The notes beneath the pieces were generated by a model. It worked only from the letters and a program-made list of their open reading frames with translations, was not told the origin of the DNA and did not search any database. A stretch of 32,562 bases of DNA from Candidatus Peregrinibacteria bacterium (GTDB lineage Bacteria; Patescibacteriota; Gracilibacteria; UBA1369; UM-FILTER-53-11): assembly GCA_023245725.1 (NCBI GenBank), contig JAHFJU010000006.1, positions 1-32,562 of the forward strand. The letters run 5' to 3'. Positions 9,801-18,177 of this stretch are shown one piece after another. Each line of letters begins with the position of its first letter. The stretch's first letter is position 1. The position numbers and the translations under genes are program-made.

Positions 9801-12800
9801 GGCGATATTGTGCGCTACACGTTAACGCTTAAGAATACCGGAAATTCGCCACTCTCACGCGTTGCTGTAATCGATGTTGTTGCAAGTCAGGTTCTCGTTA
9901 AAAATGATTCTATTTCGTGTACGAATTGTGAGCATGGTGAAATGAAAATCGACGAGTTGAAAGATGATCCTGAGAGGCCGTTTATGTTTAGTAATATAAC
10001 GATTCCCGCTAATTCAAATCGTGTAATTACATATGAGGGAACTTACACTCAATCAGCAGATGAAAGCGAAAAAGTTATTATGGTTTTGAGTCCGAATTTT
10101 ACAGACTCAACTCACAGAATTCAGGGTGAACTTTCTGCCGACACTCTGCCAGATATTTCAATTAATAAAGAGGGGAATACCAGCGGTCAGGTTCAGTATT
10201 TTATATCTAAGAAAGAAAATGGTCGCGTGACTTATGTCGAAGAAAAATCCACTCTTGAGCCCGATAGCAATGTTGCTTCAATTTCAGCTTCAATTGCTGC
10301 GATGGCGAGTTCATTCGCTGGCGCTTCTACAGGTAATGAAAATTCTCTACCACCAGAGTTAACAAATAAGTTTAATGATTTCAAGAGTGGCGATAAAGAT
10401 GGCGATGGATTGCAAGACACACTCGATGACATCAACGGAAAATTAGAAAAAGTTGGCGATGGAGTTGAGAAGGCGATGAATAAATTAACGTGCGCGGCCG
10501 GATGTATTCCAATGCCACTTAACGTTGCGGCTTTTGCCCCCGGATTCTTTAGTGTAATGGGTTTGCCTGGGGCTTTCGATATTGGGCTTCCTGCATTTGG
10601 TTGGGGTGTTCCAAATCTAATTCCAACGTGGCCACCAAGCCCTCCGGCTCAATCTGCATTAGGTGGTCGTTTCTATATTTCGCCAACTTTAACTGGAGGT
10701 ATCGGTTTCGGTCTTTGTCTTGGTCCGTACGGAACTCCAAAGAATTGTTACGCATTTGGATTGAATCCTCTCGACCTTTTACCGGGAAATATTTGTGACA
10801 AAATTGGTGGAGGTCTAAACAAACTTATTGCGAAGGCTAACAGCGTGGCCGCGAAAGCGAATGAAGGAATTACCGCTGCTATAAGCCCTAAAAAAGGCAG
10901 TGTCTCTCGCGGTGGAACCGGCTTGGTGAGTTATTCAATGGGCAGTTACGAGCCTCCTGTCCCTCATAAAAAGAATTCACGTGTTCCCGGATTTCCAAGT
11001 TTTATTACCGATTGGTTCTCTGCACAGATCGAAGAATTTATAGACAAGGCTACCGATATGCCAGACATTTATGTGATTTATCCGAAAATCACGTCGATTG
11101 CACAGTCGTTTTTGCCAACTGAGGCGTTTAATCGAACAAGCGATCCTATTAATAATATTTTGTCTTGGGTAAACAGTATTCCTCTTATAGATATTCAGTC
11201 GAGCGAGGTAAATTTCAAAGTTCCGATCATCACTGAAAAAGAAATAATGAAGGTGAAAATCGACGCGCTTCAGTGGGTAGAAGATGAAAAATATGAGTTG
11301 GATAGATGGAAGCAAATGATGCTTTGTGGAATCCCGTTATCAGGCAATAAAGATGTTCAAAATAATCAGCGTGATCAGTTTATAAATGTTGATATTTGTC
11401 ACATCGTTGATTTGCAGATGAATCAACTGATTACAAGTATTGTTGAGAATACCAAAAGGCTCGATGAATGGGTTCTGTTCCCTAAAAAAGTTCTCCAATA
11501 CCGCACTGTTAAAACATATTACGTTAATCAAATTGTCGATTATTTAAATACTGTTATTGAGTTTGTAGGAGGTTGGGCAAAACGAAATACGGCAATCGTT
11601 GAGCGTTGGAGAAAATCAATTCGCGAAATGAAAGATGTAATTGAGCACTACAAATTAATTATAAAGTTGTCGATGGACGCAAACGCGTCGTGTGATTTGT
11701 GTAAGACTGAGAGGTACGGACTCGATGAACTTATTCTAAAGATTTTTGCAGCAATTCCTAAGCCGCCGGTTATTCCATTGCCGCGACTTCCTGATTTTGT
11801 AATTGATGTTTCAAAGATTCAAGCTGGAGTTACAATTCAGTGGCCCGACATTACATTCGCTCCAGAGCCGCTTATAATCCCGAAAATTCCACGCATTCAT
11901 TTGGGTGTGAATCTTACGATTCCAAACTTTAAGTTAATGCTGCCGGCAATTCCGCTTTTGCCTGCTCCTCCCGATTTGCCCGATTTGCCGCCATTACCAC
12001 CATTGAAATTGGGTAAATTGCCAGACCTTCCTCCTGCGCCAACGTTACCAGATTTGCCTGCAAGTCTACAGGCGACATTGCGTTTGTTAAGCCAACTCTA
12101 CCGAATTTATTGTATTATTAAATTAGGATTTACTCCGGTAGATGAGGTGTTTCTCAAAACCCGAATTGAGCAAATTACCGCGCGTGGGCTTACTCCTGTT
12201 TTGCCAATCGATATGTTATTGGCATTTCCGGGGCCGTCGATTAAGGTTACATATATCGATCAAATCGTGGTGACCGCATTCTTGAATTTGCGCACCGATA
12301 TGACGTTTATTCAAAAGGCGGTTGAGGCCGTTGCGGCAAAATCCAATAAATTTACAAACGAATTTGTAAGCAAGATTAATAAATTCACCGAGAATCTTGC
12401 AAAGACGATCGAGCAGTACACATCGCCAACGTTCAATGTAAATGTTAACGCTAATGGTGATACTTCTGTTAATGGCAAAAAGGTAAATTATGTTTCTCCT
12501 GCTGAAAATAATGTTCCTCAGTCTGTTAAAGATGCTCTTAATAAGAAAGATAAATACGGAGATGTTCTCTCAAAAGTATTTGGTGAAAATATAAATAATG
12601 TTGATGATGCACATTCAAAGCTCGCAGGAATATTCAGCAATCTTAGCAAAGAGCAGCGGGAATATCAGGCCAAGCTCGACAAAATTCCAGAGAAATACGT
12701 TCTAACCGCCGAACCAGTCACTCTTGAAGAAGCGAAAATTTCTCTAAAAAATGATGGGGTAAATTCAAATATTGATGACGTTCGTTTGTTAGCAGAAGAG

Positions 12801-15800
12801 TCTCCGACATTAAAACAAATCGTCGCGTATCGCGATGAACTTTCTAAATATGCGCAAGGCACATCTTCTGATACGTTGTCTTTGAGTCAATTAATTGCTG
12901 AGTCATCTCCTTCAACTCCTCAATCACCATTTTCAAAATTAACCGCTTCGCTCAATACTCCTCAAATTTCTGACGAACCAGAAAAAGTAAGCAGTATGGT
13001 AAATAATTTAGACGGAAATAAAATTGCTCAAGTACCGCCTGTTCCGGGTGCAGACATGGCTCAGGGAAGCGATGCTCTTGATGGTTCCGTAAATAATGTT
13101 GGTATTTTTTATCAGGATTCTCATGGTGAAAATCGTCGTCTTCTTAACTACACACTTGAGGCAGATTCAAGCAGTTTCTTAGAAACGCTCGATGCTGACC
13201 ACGATGGTGATAATGAAAAAATATATTCATACGGTCGAAACGTATTTATAAAAGAAAACTATTCTCCTGCGCAAAATGGACATGCTCGTGAGGGTTATGC
13301 TCGTCGTATATTTAGCGGATACGATGTTGAAAAAACTACAGTTTACGACTTGCTCAAAGGCGCTTCTGCACCACGCGATGTTCGTGTAGATTCCGAATCG
13401 GCGCACGATTCTACTATTTCGTTTGTAGTTCCAGAAGTTCAAAAATCAAACATTGTAGGCTTCGATGTGACTACTCATTCTACCGTTGATGACGCTCAAA
13501 TTAATGGATTAAGAACACCAAAAGCTGTTAACCGATATACCGTAAATGCTGCTGAAAAAACAAGTGAAGCTGTAAATGCGCAAAACAATGTTGTGGCTGT
13601 CGTTGAATCGGTTGAAGGCTTAGTAAAAGCAAAAGGCGAGCCTGTCGGTAACGGAACACAGCTAGAAAAAGGAATCTTCGTCGATGTCGGCAAAGGTGCT
13701 TCTGCTGTAATTAAATTTAACGATGGTACGCGAATTGAAGCCGATGAAAATAGCGGATTTACTATTCCAGAGGGGCCTGCGTTTGAGCTAACAAAAGGCA
13801 AGGCTACTCTTACATTGAGTGAAGCGCCTGACTTATTGAAAACGAGTTCTGCGGTTACCGTAAGCGATGGTTCGCTCACTGTAATAATGGCTGGTGGTAG
13901 TTCGGCCGTTGTTACGTCTGGCGGTTCTCTTACTATTCCTGCTCTTGAAGTTCCAAAAACTATTCTTGCGCGTGTTACCGATAATGCAATTATTAACGGT
14001 GGTACACGTGAATATATTTCAAAGGCTGACGGACAGTTCCATCTAAATGCAGGAGATAAAATTCATGCTTTATCTACTGCGCATGTTAAGTGGGCTATCG
14101 ATGACAACGATCAGCATACATACACATTGAAAAATGCGATTTTGAGTGTTCCTGAGTCGAGTGTAGATGGATTAAACATTGCTATTGAAGACGGTACAAT
14201 TGAAATAATCCATTCAACAACTATTGGAGTTACCGCTATTAGAACGGGTTCTGCGTTGCTCGATGGAGAAAAAGTTGAAGTGCAAACTGGTGCAGTGGTT
14301 GTTGAATCGCGCGTTGGTGAACTTGAAAATGGCACGCTTAACGACACCGATTCTCGCCGTTCTGTTTTGTACGCGCATCAAACATTGTCGGTGAATTCGT
14401 TCGATTCTCTCGATGGAATTTCTCTCAAAATTTATGCTGATCCTGCGTTTTATTATGCGCGTGTTACTAGTATTATGGCCGATGGAAGCCAATCTGTAAG
14501 CTCTGCTACGACATTGCTTGCGCCGCAGCCATGTGGCGATAATACGATTCCATATGCAAACGCTGGCGCGAGCGAATTTACAGTTGCAGTAGGAAAAGAG
14601 CTAACAATTGACGCGTCTCGTTCGTTCGACAGCAACGGAAAAATTACCGGGTATCAGCTCGATACCGATTTATCGGTAGATAGTAATCATGATGGAGATC
14701 CTCAAAACGATGCCGATCAAACTCATGGCGCCGATCAAACTTCGTTTGCAGTTGGCCCATATTCCGATGCTAAAGACATTCGCATGATGTTGACTGTTTT
14801 TGACGAGGCTCATAATGCCGGCAAGCAATCTATTACTATTAATGTTGTGTCTCCGACAATTATTCTCGATAAGGAGCCTCTTTCAAATGGTGATATTTCT
14901 GGCCACATAGAGCCAAAAGAGGCGAATGTGCCAATTGTTATTGCTCGTCTGCGAAAAGACGGCGGTGCCGGTTGGGAGCTAATTAAAACTTCTTCTGCAA
15001 ATCAAAACGGTCAGTATCTCACCGATAATAATGGCGAGTTTAGAATTACGGATTCAGTACAAAAAGAAGGATTGATTCTATATGTAGCTGATAAAGAAGT
15101 CGCTTTAGTAAACCAGAAAACTGGAAGAATAACTATTATTGACCAGAGTTATGAGGTGAGTGCCTTGCCTGCCATAGCCGGTAAGGTTCCAACACGTCTT
15201 TCAGTGTTTAAAAAAGGTGATTCTGCAGATGCCAAACCATACACGTTTGTTTATTTTGTTCCAGACGTTAATACCGACGCGACTATAGATTCTCGTGACA
15301 CTGAGTATACAATTGGCGGCGTTTCATTTATGAGCGGGGTTCACGTTAAACCGCTAGCGGAAGCCGATAATCAAGGTATTTCATTTAAAGTCCTCTCAGG
15401 TGCCGACCCTGTAAATCCGGGGGGAGTTGTAATTCGTGATAATGCAAATAAGCAAATTGCTCTAGTCGATGTGAATGGCGATGTACTGCTAAACAAGGAC
15501 ACTCTTTCACTTCGAGTAAAAGAGATTTCTGATTCTGCCAAATCGCAAGACCCGGTAGTGTTTGAACTCCTTTTGCAAAATAAACCTATTGCAGAAATAT
15601 TTATTGCTACAAAAAATCTTGGTAAAGACGATGTGAATATTATTAAAACGCCGACTCTGCCGCTGCGCCCAAGGCCTATAAATAAGCCAAATACTTCTAC
15701 GGCAAATTCTCAAAATTCAAGGCAGCAACCTGTCGAACAACCATTCGCCGATATTCAAAAAGGCGATCCGTTCAATGAGATTATTAAAAAATTATTTGTT

Positions 15801-16715
15801 CGTGGAATTGTTGCAGGTTACGCAACAGGTACTCAAGGCGAATTTGAGTTCAGGCCTGATCAGCAAATAGCCCGTTCAGAGTTCACTCAAATTGTTTTGA
15901 AGATGCTTTGTATCGTTCCAAGACCAGAGGCATATCGCTTGCCTACGCCATTTTACGACGTTGTTGACCCTCGGCTTTGGTTCTATGCAGTTTTGAAAGA
16001 AGGCAATATTAGAGGATTTATTAAAGGATATGTTGGCGAGGCTCGACGAGATAAAACCACTGGTAATGTACTGACTCCATTTAAACCAGCAAGTTCTATA
16101 ACTCGTGCAGAGGCTGTCACTGTTGTTATTGCCGCGCTCGATGAAGAAAAAATTATTGATTTGAGTCGTGCTGATCTAAGAGCTCATGCAGGTGAGCAGT
16201 GGTATGACCCATACCTTCGTGTTGCCGTAAACCTTACGCCGTACCTTACGCGCGCCGAAGATGCCGCACTACAGCCATTTTTATTGACTCGCGATGAGGC
16301 GTTGCGTCCGACCGAATTAATTACTCGTCGCGATTTTGCTTTGATCGCTGACAGAGTTTTGCTACTGAGAGATTGTGGCGCGCCTGCTGTTTCGCAAGCT
16401 GATGAACAGGTTGCACCAGCCGATAACGGCCAAAATAATCCGTCTGATGTTTCGGCTAATGGCCAAAGTCAGGTTCCTGATAATGCGCAGCAAAACAACG
16501 AAAACGCTAATAATGTAGCGCAAAACGAAGTAATTCCTGTTGATAATAAAGAAGGAATATTTATTGTCGATACCGGTTGCGCGAATGAATGTCCGTGCCG
16601 TGTTCGTATTGCTCCAGCCGCCGACATGTCTTCTGGCGATACGATTTTCGCAGCGATTGCAGGGCCGAATGGAGTGCCTATTTATGCAAAATCTAACGAA
16701 GAAAAATACCCTTAA
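3873..16715 (+). CDS. Giant multidomain SLH-anchored surface protein (~4280 aa)
   Basis: This is an exported surface protein. A signal peptide covers residues 1-~28 (KTIFKKIGVGLTLIVF). Residues ~30-1070 are mostly unrecognised; ~90-230 faintly resemble a caspase/gingipain-like fold (LKGIVAIGEVPLPVV, then GVIRPP). A coiled coil lies at ~1040-1070. Three Big_1/invasin-like Ig domains cover ~1075-1379. FG-GAP/VCBS propeller repeats (DVNSDGFEDLLV, DINGDGQQDIVV) lie at ~1731-1870 and a DUF11-like domain at ~1966-2063. GDKDGDGLQDTLDD (~2173) is a Ca-binding-type loop. A Pro/Leu/Ile-rich stretch covers ~2628-2733. A FecR-like domain lies at ~3243-3300, a PKD-like domain at ~3556-3661, and three SLH domains at ~3957-4168. 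The tail is Asn/Gln-rich with DTGCANECPCRV. SLH domains bind secondary wall polymers. It is the first gene of a five-gene secreted operon. Confidence 0.93.
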   Translation: MKTIFKKIGVGLTLIVFMSVTFGSPIVQGYSNPDNYDLVALLVEQGMYQDVVNYSGLVGSVQSNKISVTTNTSRIDRYAMDVQRTLPGTRVVIIQVDRYEKPENVRTVLQRLYFDGDPQADGALATLKGIVAIGEVPLPVVNKGGNRFISLFPYTDLENSAYVFNDKTGDFELNANVSDPRVEVWHGVIRPPVSTQTEDGRKLLAAYLDKNHLYHSGDQAFSKFDSRLFFQDYYNEKKQINKTAYTSYLQFINHQDDISYMRYTKKLFNELSGSVDSELADAGQQSADLRTQLQAAGVPFDDSSPSSGVELPGSGGEVDKNAIPDIMTKIAKMSDSLMKKYNEIFSKYPSLVNDFVRYTGRYYVPDTSTDDVTDYKTNADSSVNLIAEKDEYNRVYLRLVNDMIERKIDEISAQLQLDVSLSNANVNVKSVSGVGGVRVEPYSTSGSVSDAVQFVIDRLKTAISTLPLGDIRDNTIKAAKTAFNLVFFSPETPADGDRLSYSKNYLNYSPKVGINDAAYFSKFFPTYPLDDDTGTKAANINGVQWDDINSVEQCSLYRGSLGAGEYSNLVEANRANNINTAQESAADNLEDHGGCYYDGTNLYAHPDTTSGYKQCYPDDSRTPVLDLAGSIATDAVPFTGYDDYRACLNFRPEYEMYKERIAVDQIHEKLDDRSQDRKGRDRDKILETVRPMIDGGLDIPFDGDPSPDQQVLFKSKSPRYSVTLGDVLRSTEVGWSYINARDSHYGDWRYLFEKMITAYSDGRNHIVHVTNTVLTNAAVVISISKNDEKHFSSIRVHKEPTKPTLIAEGDGFVTKDLPVDEPRYITFQDKRKNPVSIVYPDAFSVKSFDDLTAKLHELEAKLNALSIDQSVCNGCLTGLISAAAEQVSEADHETIINRANQFKLADAISWKDLDIDSRHVYIAENYLDSAHTAFVNPEKEKGYEISYFNGEGDSQGYDLGFNSELLASATPLVEVEKPYADDPNNPFDDPPPQQQGGYDLFTWNPPPVSPWYERVKEWYADLKNNTSFTVSFGEEKQKNSENQAKELEAEKQKIKDEANAFVSSPEDADKIVLSRVKKIRITADSTAAVVGKKVTFGVDLLDENDALVSTEFNRVDVTVDNGATVMDNDEDPTADGTQRTVIGGHADVSFIAPVNPAAVTVTVKMNSQPDIGKTQQFAILKSATIALGIAQTAIVADGRGLIPVTLSAVDDKGSLLANVNGTVHIALSDDSLARATKEVQLVRGRAQFTVRAGVKKGELIINAATSNLDPAAATIKFLPGPAVKLVLVKNADVLIANPGESIDVTAQIFDAYNNLIDTNTGTPISFVLNDSAVDIAELTSLTANTVDGLATVRVLPKGKSGSISVTAKTRGLRDAILTLNVVKKFGTGSLSRINPESLVTALLGIPAGNVSAPKAFGSSMVFAGKNEAVTTLTTSPKQYSKVFEVSDKGALTSDPDRVSVSFVPGNHLAFLMRDTRYGIDLAKIYVITKKDGQFALTDEQSPEKLSDGIYLHATSSDPSYVFDKSRGSLRISKSDEERIEVQTNGFVKVYDQNFTVRPKKSDYLTLEILEGQTVVAEVYIVQRFNQDVRTYSNTGDISNDAAGVYVQPFALPGTFFFEPSFSGNTTSASLGMALKDRSQVLDGAGSPGFGYNSFEDSLDSMGVGFTQDNKFALLFSAGEIFGEANRQYMSDATIVLGDPTVRLNNAPHEDNFSIDVGTLLYSATSDVRGLLSFDVNSDGFEDLLVVQQDGLIKYIQNGGGVNNFTDRGTLLNIKNGIQDFTKVDINGDGQQDIVVAAKNGCTVDSTCIDIFLNNRGSFTRQNVTFDQTEKITAIKASDMNGDNKVDLVFTDTAGDISLLLNHGDSFANHRVVIGNVGLKTEPGKNVIANTLVRYAGILERNPDGPQNETEAKNQQFYMPVELSVANPDSHANDSGIDAVNPILKISQDFMYADAPISSLKTSTKYAQDVNGDVLRNGDIVRYTLTLKNTGNSPLSRVAVIDVVASQVLVKNDSISCTNCEHGEMKIDELKDDPERPFMFSNITIPANSNRVITYEGTYTQSADESEKVIMVLSPNFTDSTHRIQGELSADTLPDISINKEGNTSGQVQYFISKKENGRVTYVEEKSTLEPDSNVASISASIAAMASSFAGASTGNENSLPPELTNKFNDFKSGDKDGDGLQDTLDDINGKLEKVGDGVEKAMNKLTCAAGCIPMPLNVAAFAPGFFSVMGLPGAFDIGLPAFGWGVPNLIPTWPPSPPAQSALGGRFYISPTLTGGIGFGLCLGPYGTPKNCYAFGLNPLDLLPGNICDKIGGGLNKLIAKANSVAAKANEGITAAISPKKGSVSRGGTGLVSYSMGSYEPPVPHKKNSRVPGFPSFITDWFSAQIEEFIDKATDMPDIYVIYPKITSIAQSFLPTEAFNRTSDPINNILSWVNSIPLIDIQSSEVNFKVPIITEKEIMKVKIDALQWVEDEKYELDRWKQMMLCGIPLSGNKDVQNNQRDQFINVDICHIVDLQMNQLITSIVENTKRLDEWVLFPKKVLQYRTVKTYYVNQIVDYLNTVIEFVGGWAKRNTAIVERWRKSIREMKDVIEHYKLIIKLSMDANASCDLCKTERYGLDELILKIFAAIPKPPVIPLPRLPDFVIDVSKIQAGVTIQWPDITFAPEPLIIPKIPRIHLGVNLTIPNFKLMLPAIPLLPAPPDLPDLPPLPPLKLGKLPDLPPAPTLPDLPASLQATLRLLSQLYRIYCIIKLGFTPVDEVFLKTRIEQITARGLTPVLPIDMLLAFPGPSIKVTYIDQIVVTAFLNLRTDMTFIQKAVEAVAAKSNKFTNEFVSKINKFTENLAKTIEQYTSPTFNVNVNANGDTSVNGKKVNYVSPAENNVPQSVKDALNKKDKYGDVLSKVFGENINNVDDAHSKLAGIFSNLSKEQREYQAKLDKIPEKYVLTAEPVTLEEAKISLKNDGVNSNIDDVRLLAEESPTLKQIVAYRDELSKYAQGTSSDTLSLSQLIAESSPSTPQSPFSKLTASLNTPQISDEPEKVSSMVNNLDGNKIAQVPPVPGADMAQGSDALDGSVNNVGIFYQDSHGENRRLLNYTLEADSSSFLETLDADHDGDNEKIYSYGRNVFIKENYSPAQNGHAREGYARRIFSGYDVEKTTVYDLLKGASAPRDVRVDSESAHDSTISFVVPEVQKSNIVGFDVTTHSTVDDAQINGLRTPKAVNRYTVNAAEKTSEAVNAQNNVVAVVESVEGLVKAKGEPVGNGTQLEKGIFVDVGKGASAVIKFNDGTRIEADENSGFTIPEGPAFELTKGKATLTLSEAPDLLKTSSAVTVSDGSLTVIMAGGSSAVVTSGGSLTIPALEVPKTILARVTDNAIINGGTREYISKADGQFHLNAGDKIHALSTAHVKWAIDDNDQHTYTLKNAILSVPESSVDGLNIAIEDGTIEIIHSTTIGVTAIRTGSALLDGEKVEVQTGAVVVESRVGELENGTLNDTDSRRSVLYAHQTLSVNSFDSLDGISLKIYADPAFYYARVTSIMADGSQSVSSATTLLAPQPCGDNTIPYANAGASEFTVAVGKELTIDASRSFDSNGKITGYQLDTDLSVDSNHDGDPQNDADQTHGADQTSFAVGPYSDAKDIRMMLTVFDEAHNAGKQSITINVVSPTIILDKEPLSNGDISGHIEPKEANVPIVIARLRKDGGAGWELIKTSSANQNGQYLTDNNGEFRITDSVQKEGLILYVADKEVALVNQKTGRITIIDQSYEVSALPAIAGKVPTRLSVFKKGDSADAKPYTFVYFVPDVNTDATIDSRDTEYTIGGVSFMSGVHVKPLAEADNQGISFKVLSGADPVNPGGVVIRDNANKQIALVDVNGDVLLNKDTLSLRVKEISDSAKSQDPVVFELLLQNKPIAEIFIATKNLGKDDVNIIKTPTLPLRPRPINKPNTSTANSQNSRQQPVEQPFADIQKGDPFNEIIKKLFVRGIVAGYATGTQGEFEFRPDQQIARSEFTQIVLKMLCIVPRPEAYRLPTPFYDVVDPRLWFYAVLKEGNIRGFIKGYVGEARRDKTTGNVLTPFKPASSITRAEAVTVVIAALDEEKIIDLSRADLRAHAGEQWYDPYLRVAVNLTPYLTRAEDAALQPFLLTRDEALRPTELITRRDFALIADRVLLLRDCGAPAVSQADEQVAPADNGQNNPSDVSANGQSQVPDNAQQNNENANNVAQNEVIPVDNKEGIFIVDTGCANECPCRVRIAPAADMSSGDTIFAAIAGPNGVPIYAKSNEEKYP

Positions 16716-16721
16716 ATAGTG

Positions 16722-16727
16722 TATAAT
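16722..16727 (+). promoter_or_regulatory. Possible internal promoter before the second operon gene
   Basis: TATAAT sits in the 23-base gap after the giant gene, with 11 bases to the next ATG. Transcription would start only about 5 bases before the ATG. The -35 region is poor. It could let the four small genes be expressed apart from the giant one. Confidence 0.4.
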
Positions 16728-16738
16728 TATCAGATGAT

Positions 16739-17419
16739 ATGAAACTAAAAAATATAAAAATTAAAACAGTGTTTAACGCCGTGCTTATAACATTAACAGT
16801 CGCTTTAATGTGTGTAGAAGTGCAGCTTGTTTTTAAAGGAGGATTTGAGAGGGTTTTTGCGAGCGATCCAGCACCAGTGGCTGACGCTCCAGCGGTGCCC
16901 GATGCCGCTGCTGGTCAACCCGCTGCTGCAGATTCTCCTCCAACCACAATGTCGAAAGATATTACTGGTGAAGAACAGCTTCAATGTGCGACCATCATGC
17001 GTCCGTATATGGAAGATAAGCGAAAAGAGTTTGCGGATTTTATTAATGAACACTTTAAATCTAAGGCTCCTACTTCTGAATTAATTCCTGTTGCGATTGA
17101 GCGGCTACGTCAGTATCGCGATGAAATTCGTGCGCGGCTTAATGAATTCGGCCCTCATGATGGCCGTAATTTAGAGGTTTTGGCCTCTGAAAGCGGTGCA
17201 TGTCGCGATGTGGTAAATGAAAATTATAAAATTTCTAAAGATCTATTGCAGAATCATATTCAAGAAAATTCGTACGCTAAAAAATCGACACGATTGCTCG
17301 ATAAGTACAAAGAAATAAATTCTCAGCTCGATAAAATGAACTTTGACGTCGCACAGATGTACGCAAATTTTAGTATTTTTTCACAAAAATTGCCGTGTTA
17401 CGCGCGGTCATGCCAATAA
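16739..17419 (+). CDS. Secreted helical protein ending in Cys-X (226 aa)
   Basis: I do not recognise the family. A basic N-terminus and hydrophobic segment (~15-33) end near VFA-SD (residue ~41), a predicted signal peptidase I site. A Pro/Ala-rich linker follows, then a mostly helical domain with LERLRQYRDEIRARLNE-like heptads and a C-terminal helical stretch. The mature protein has four cysteines (LQCAT, GACRD, LPCYARSCQ), and the last lies one residue from the C-terminus. The ATG at 16739 is the only sensible start, since ATG 16734 runs into a stop at once. It has no Shine-Dalgarno. It lies 23 bases after the giant gene and 5 bases before the next gene. The context suggests a partner or chaperone of the giant surface protein; that is inference. 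Confidence 0.85.
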   Translation: MKLKNIKIKTVFNAVLITLTVALMCVEVQLVFKGGFERVFASDPAPVADAPAVPDAAAGQPAAADSPPTTMSKDITGEEQLQCATIMRPYMEDKRKEFADFINEHFKSKAPTSELIPVAIERLRQYRDEIRARLNEFGPHDGRNLEVLASESGACRDVVNENYKISKDLLQNHIQENSYAKKSTRLLDKYKEINSQLDKMNFDVAQMYANFSIFSQKLPCYARSCQ

Positions 17420-17424
17420 CTAAA

Positions 17425-18174
17425 ATGAAAATAAAAATTTCAAAAACCGGAATTTACCTAAGCGTCTTTGTCGCTACTTTTACCGTTGTAGCGCTTACCT
17501 TTGCGTATATGCCTGTTCAAGTAGCAAAAGGAGGTGATCCTATAAACTCAGCAGATGTTTGTAAAAAGGCCGATGAATTTAGAAAAAATAATCGCGACTT
17601 TAATCAATATACTGCTTTAGCGGCTTTAGATAATCCTATCGATAAAATTACTGATTGTTTTCATGAAACGGTAAATAAAATGTTCAACAAAAAAATAAAA
17701 GAAATGGTGAAACTAGGGAAAACCGGTAAAGAAGACGATCTAAATAAACTCATTACTTTAATTACCAGACCCGTTGAAAAAGGCATCAATATGCCATGTT
17801 CATCAGATACAAATAACCTTTCTACTTACTGTCTCTCAGAAGATCTCGTTGTCGAATTCGCTCGATTTAGAAAAGGTATGAATGATTCCCGTGAACAATT
17901 AAAGGCAAATGCTGCGGCGCAAATTGAAAAAGTAAATTCCGATTTCGGCGCAAACATAAATAGAATAGATTCCGAAGTAAAAATTGCGCAGACATCGATC
18001 GATCAAGGGTTGTCGGCATACAACGAGTTGCAGTTCGCGTTGCCGCTTCACATGAAGTACAAAAAAATAATTGAGGAACTCGAAGATTACCGCGATGCGC
18101 TACGAAAAATCCGATATAGTGTCGATTTGTACCCAGTAACATTTATTGATGTAACGACCGCTGCTTGTAATTAG
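17425..18174 (+). CDS. Secreted helical protein ending in Cys-X (249 aa)
   Basis: I do not recognise the family. The start at ATG 17425 gives MKIKISKTG followed by a hydrophobic segment, a good signal peptide. ATG 17410 and GTG 17395 are in frame but overlap the previous gene and only add residues before the basic start. Signal cleavage is plausible near residue ~30-36 (VQVAKGG). The mature part has five cysteines (DVCKK, TDCFH, MPCSS, TYCLS, TAACN), an odd number, with the last in the penultimate position. The middle is coiled-coil-like (REQLKANAAAQIEKVNSDF). It lies 5 bases after the previous stop and 3 bases before the next ATG, so translational coupling is likely. Confidence 0.85.
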   Translation: MKIKISKTGIYLSVFVATFTVVALTFAYMPVQVAKGGDPINSADVCKKADEFRKNNRDFNQYTALAALDNPIDKITDCFHETVNKMFNKKIKEMVKLGKTGKEDDLNKLITLITRPVEKGINMPCSSDTNNLSTYCLSEDLVVEFARFRKGMNDSREQLKANAAAQIEKVNSDFGANINRIDSEVKIAQTSIDQGLSAYNELQFALPLHMKYKKIIEELEDYRDALRKIRYSVDLYPVTFIDVTTAACN

Positions 18175-18177
18175 TAT

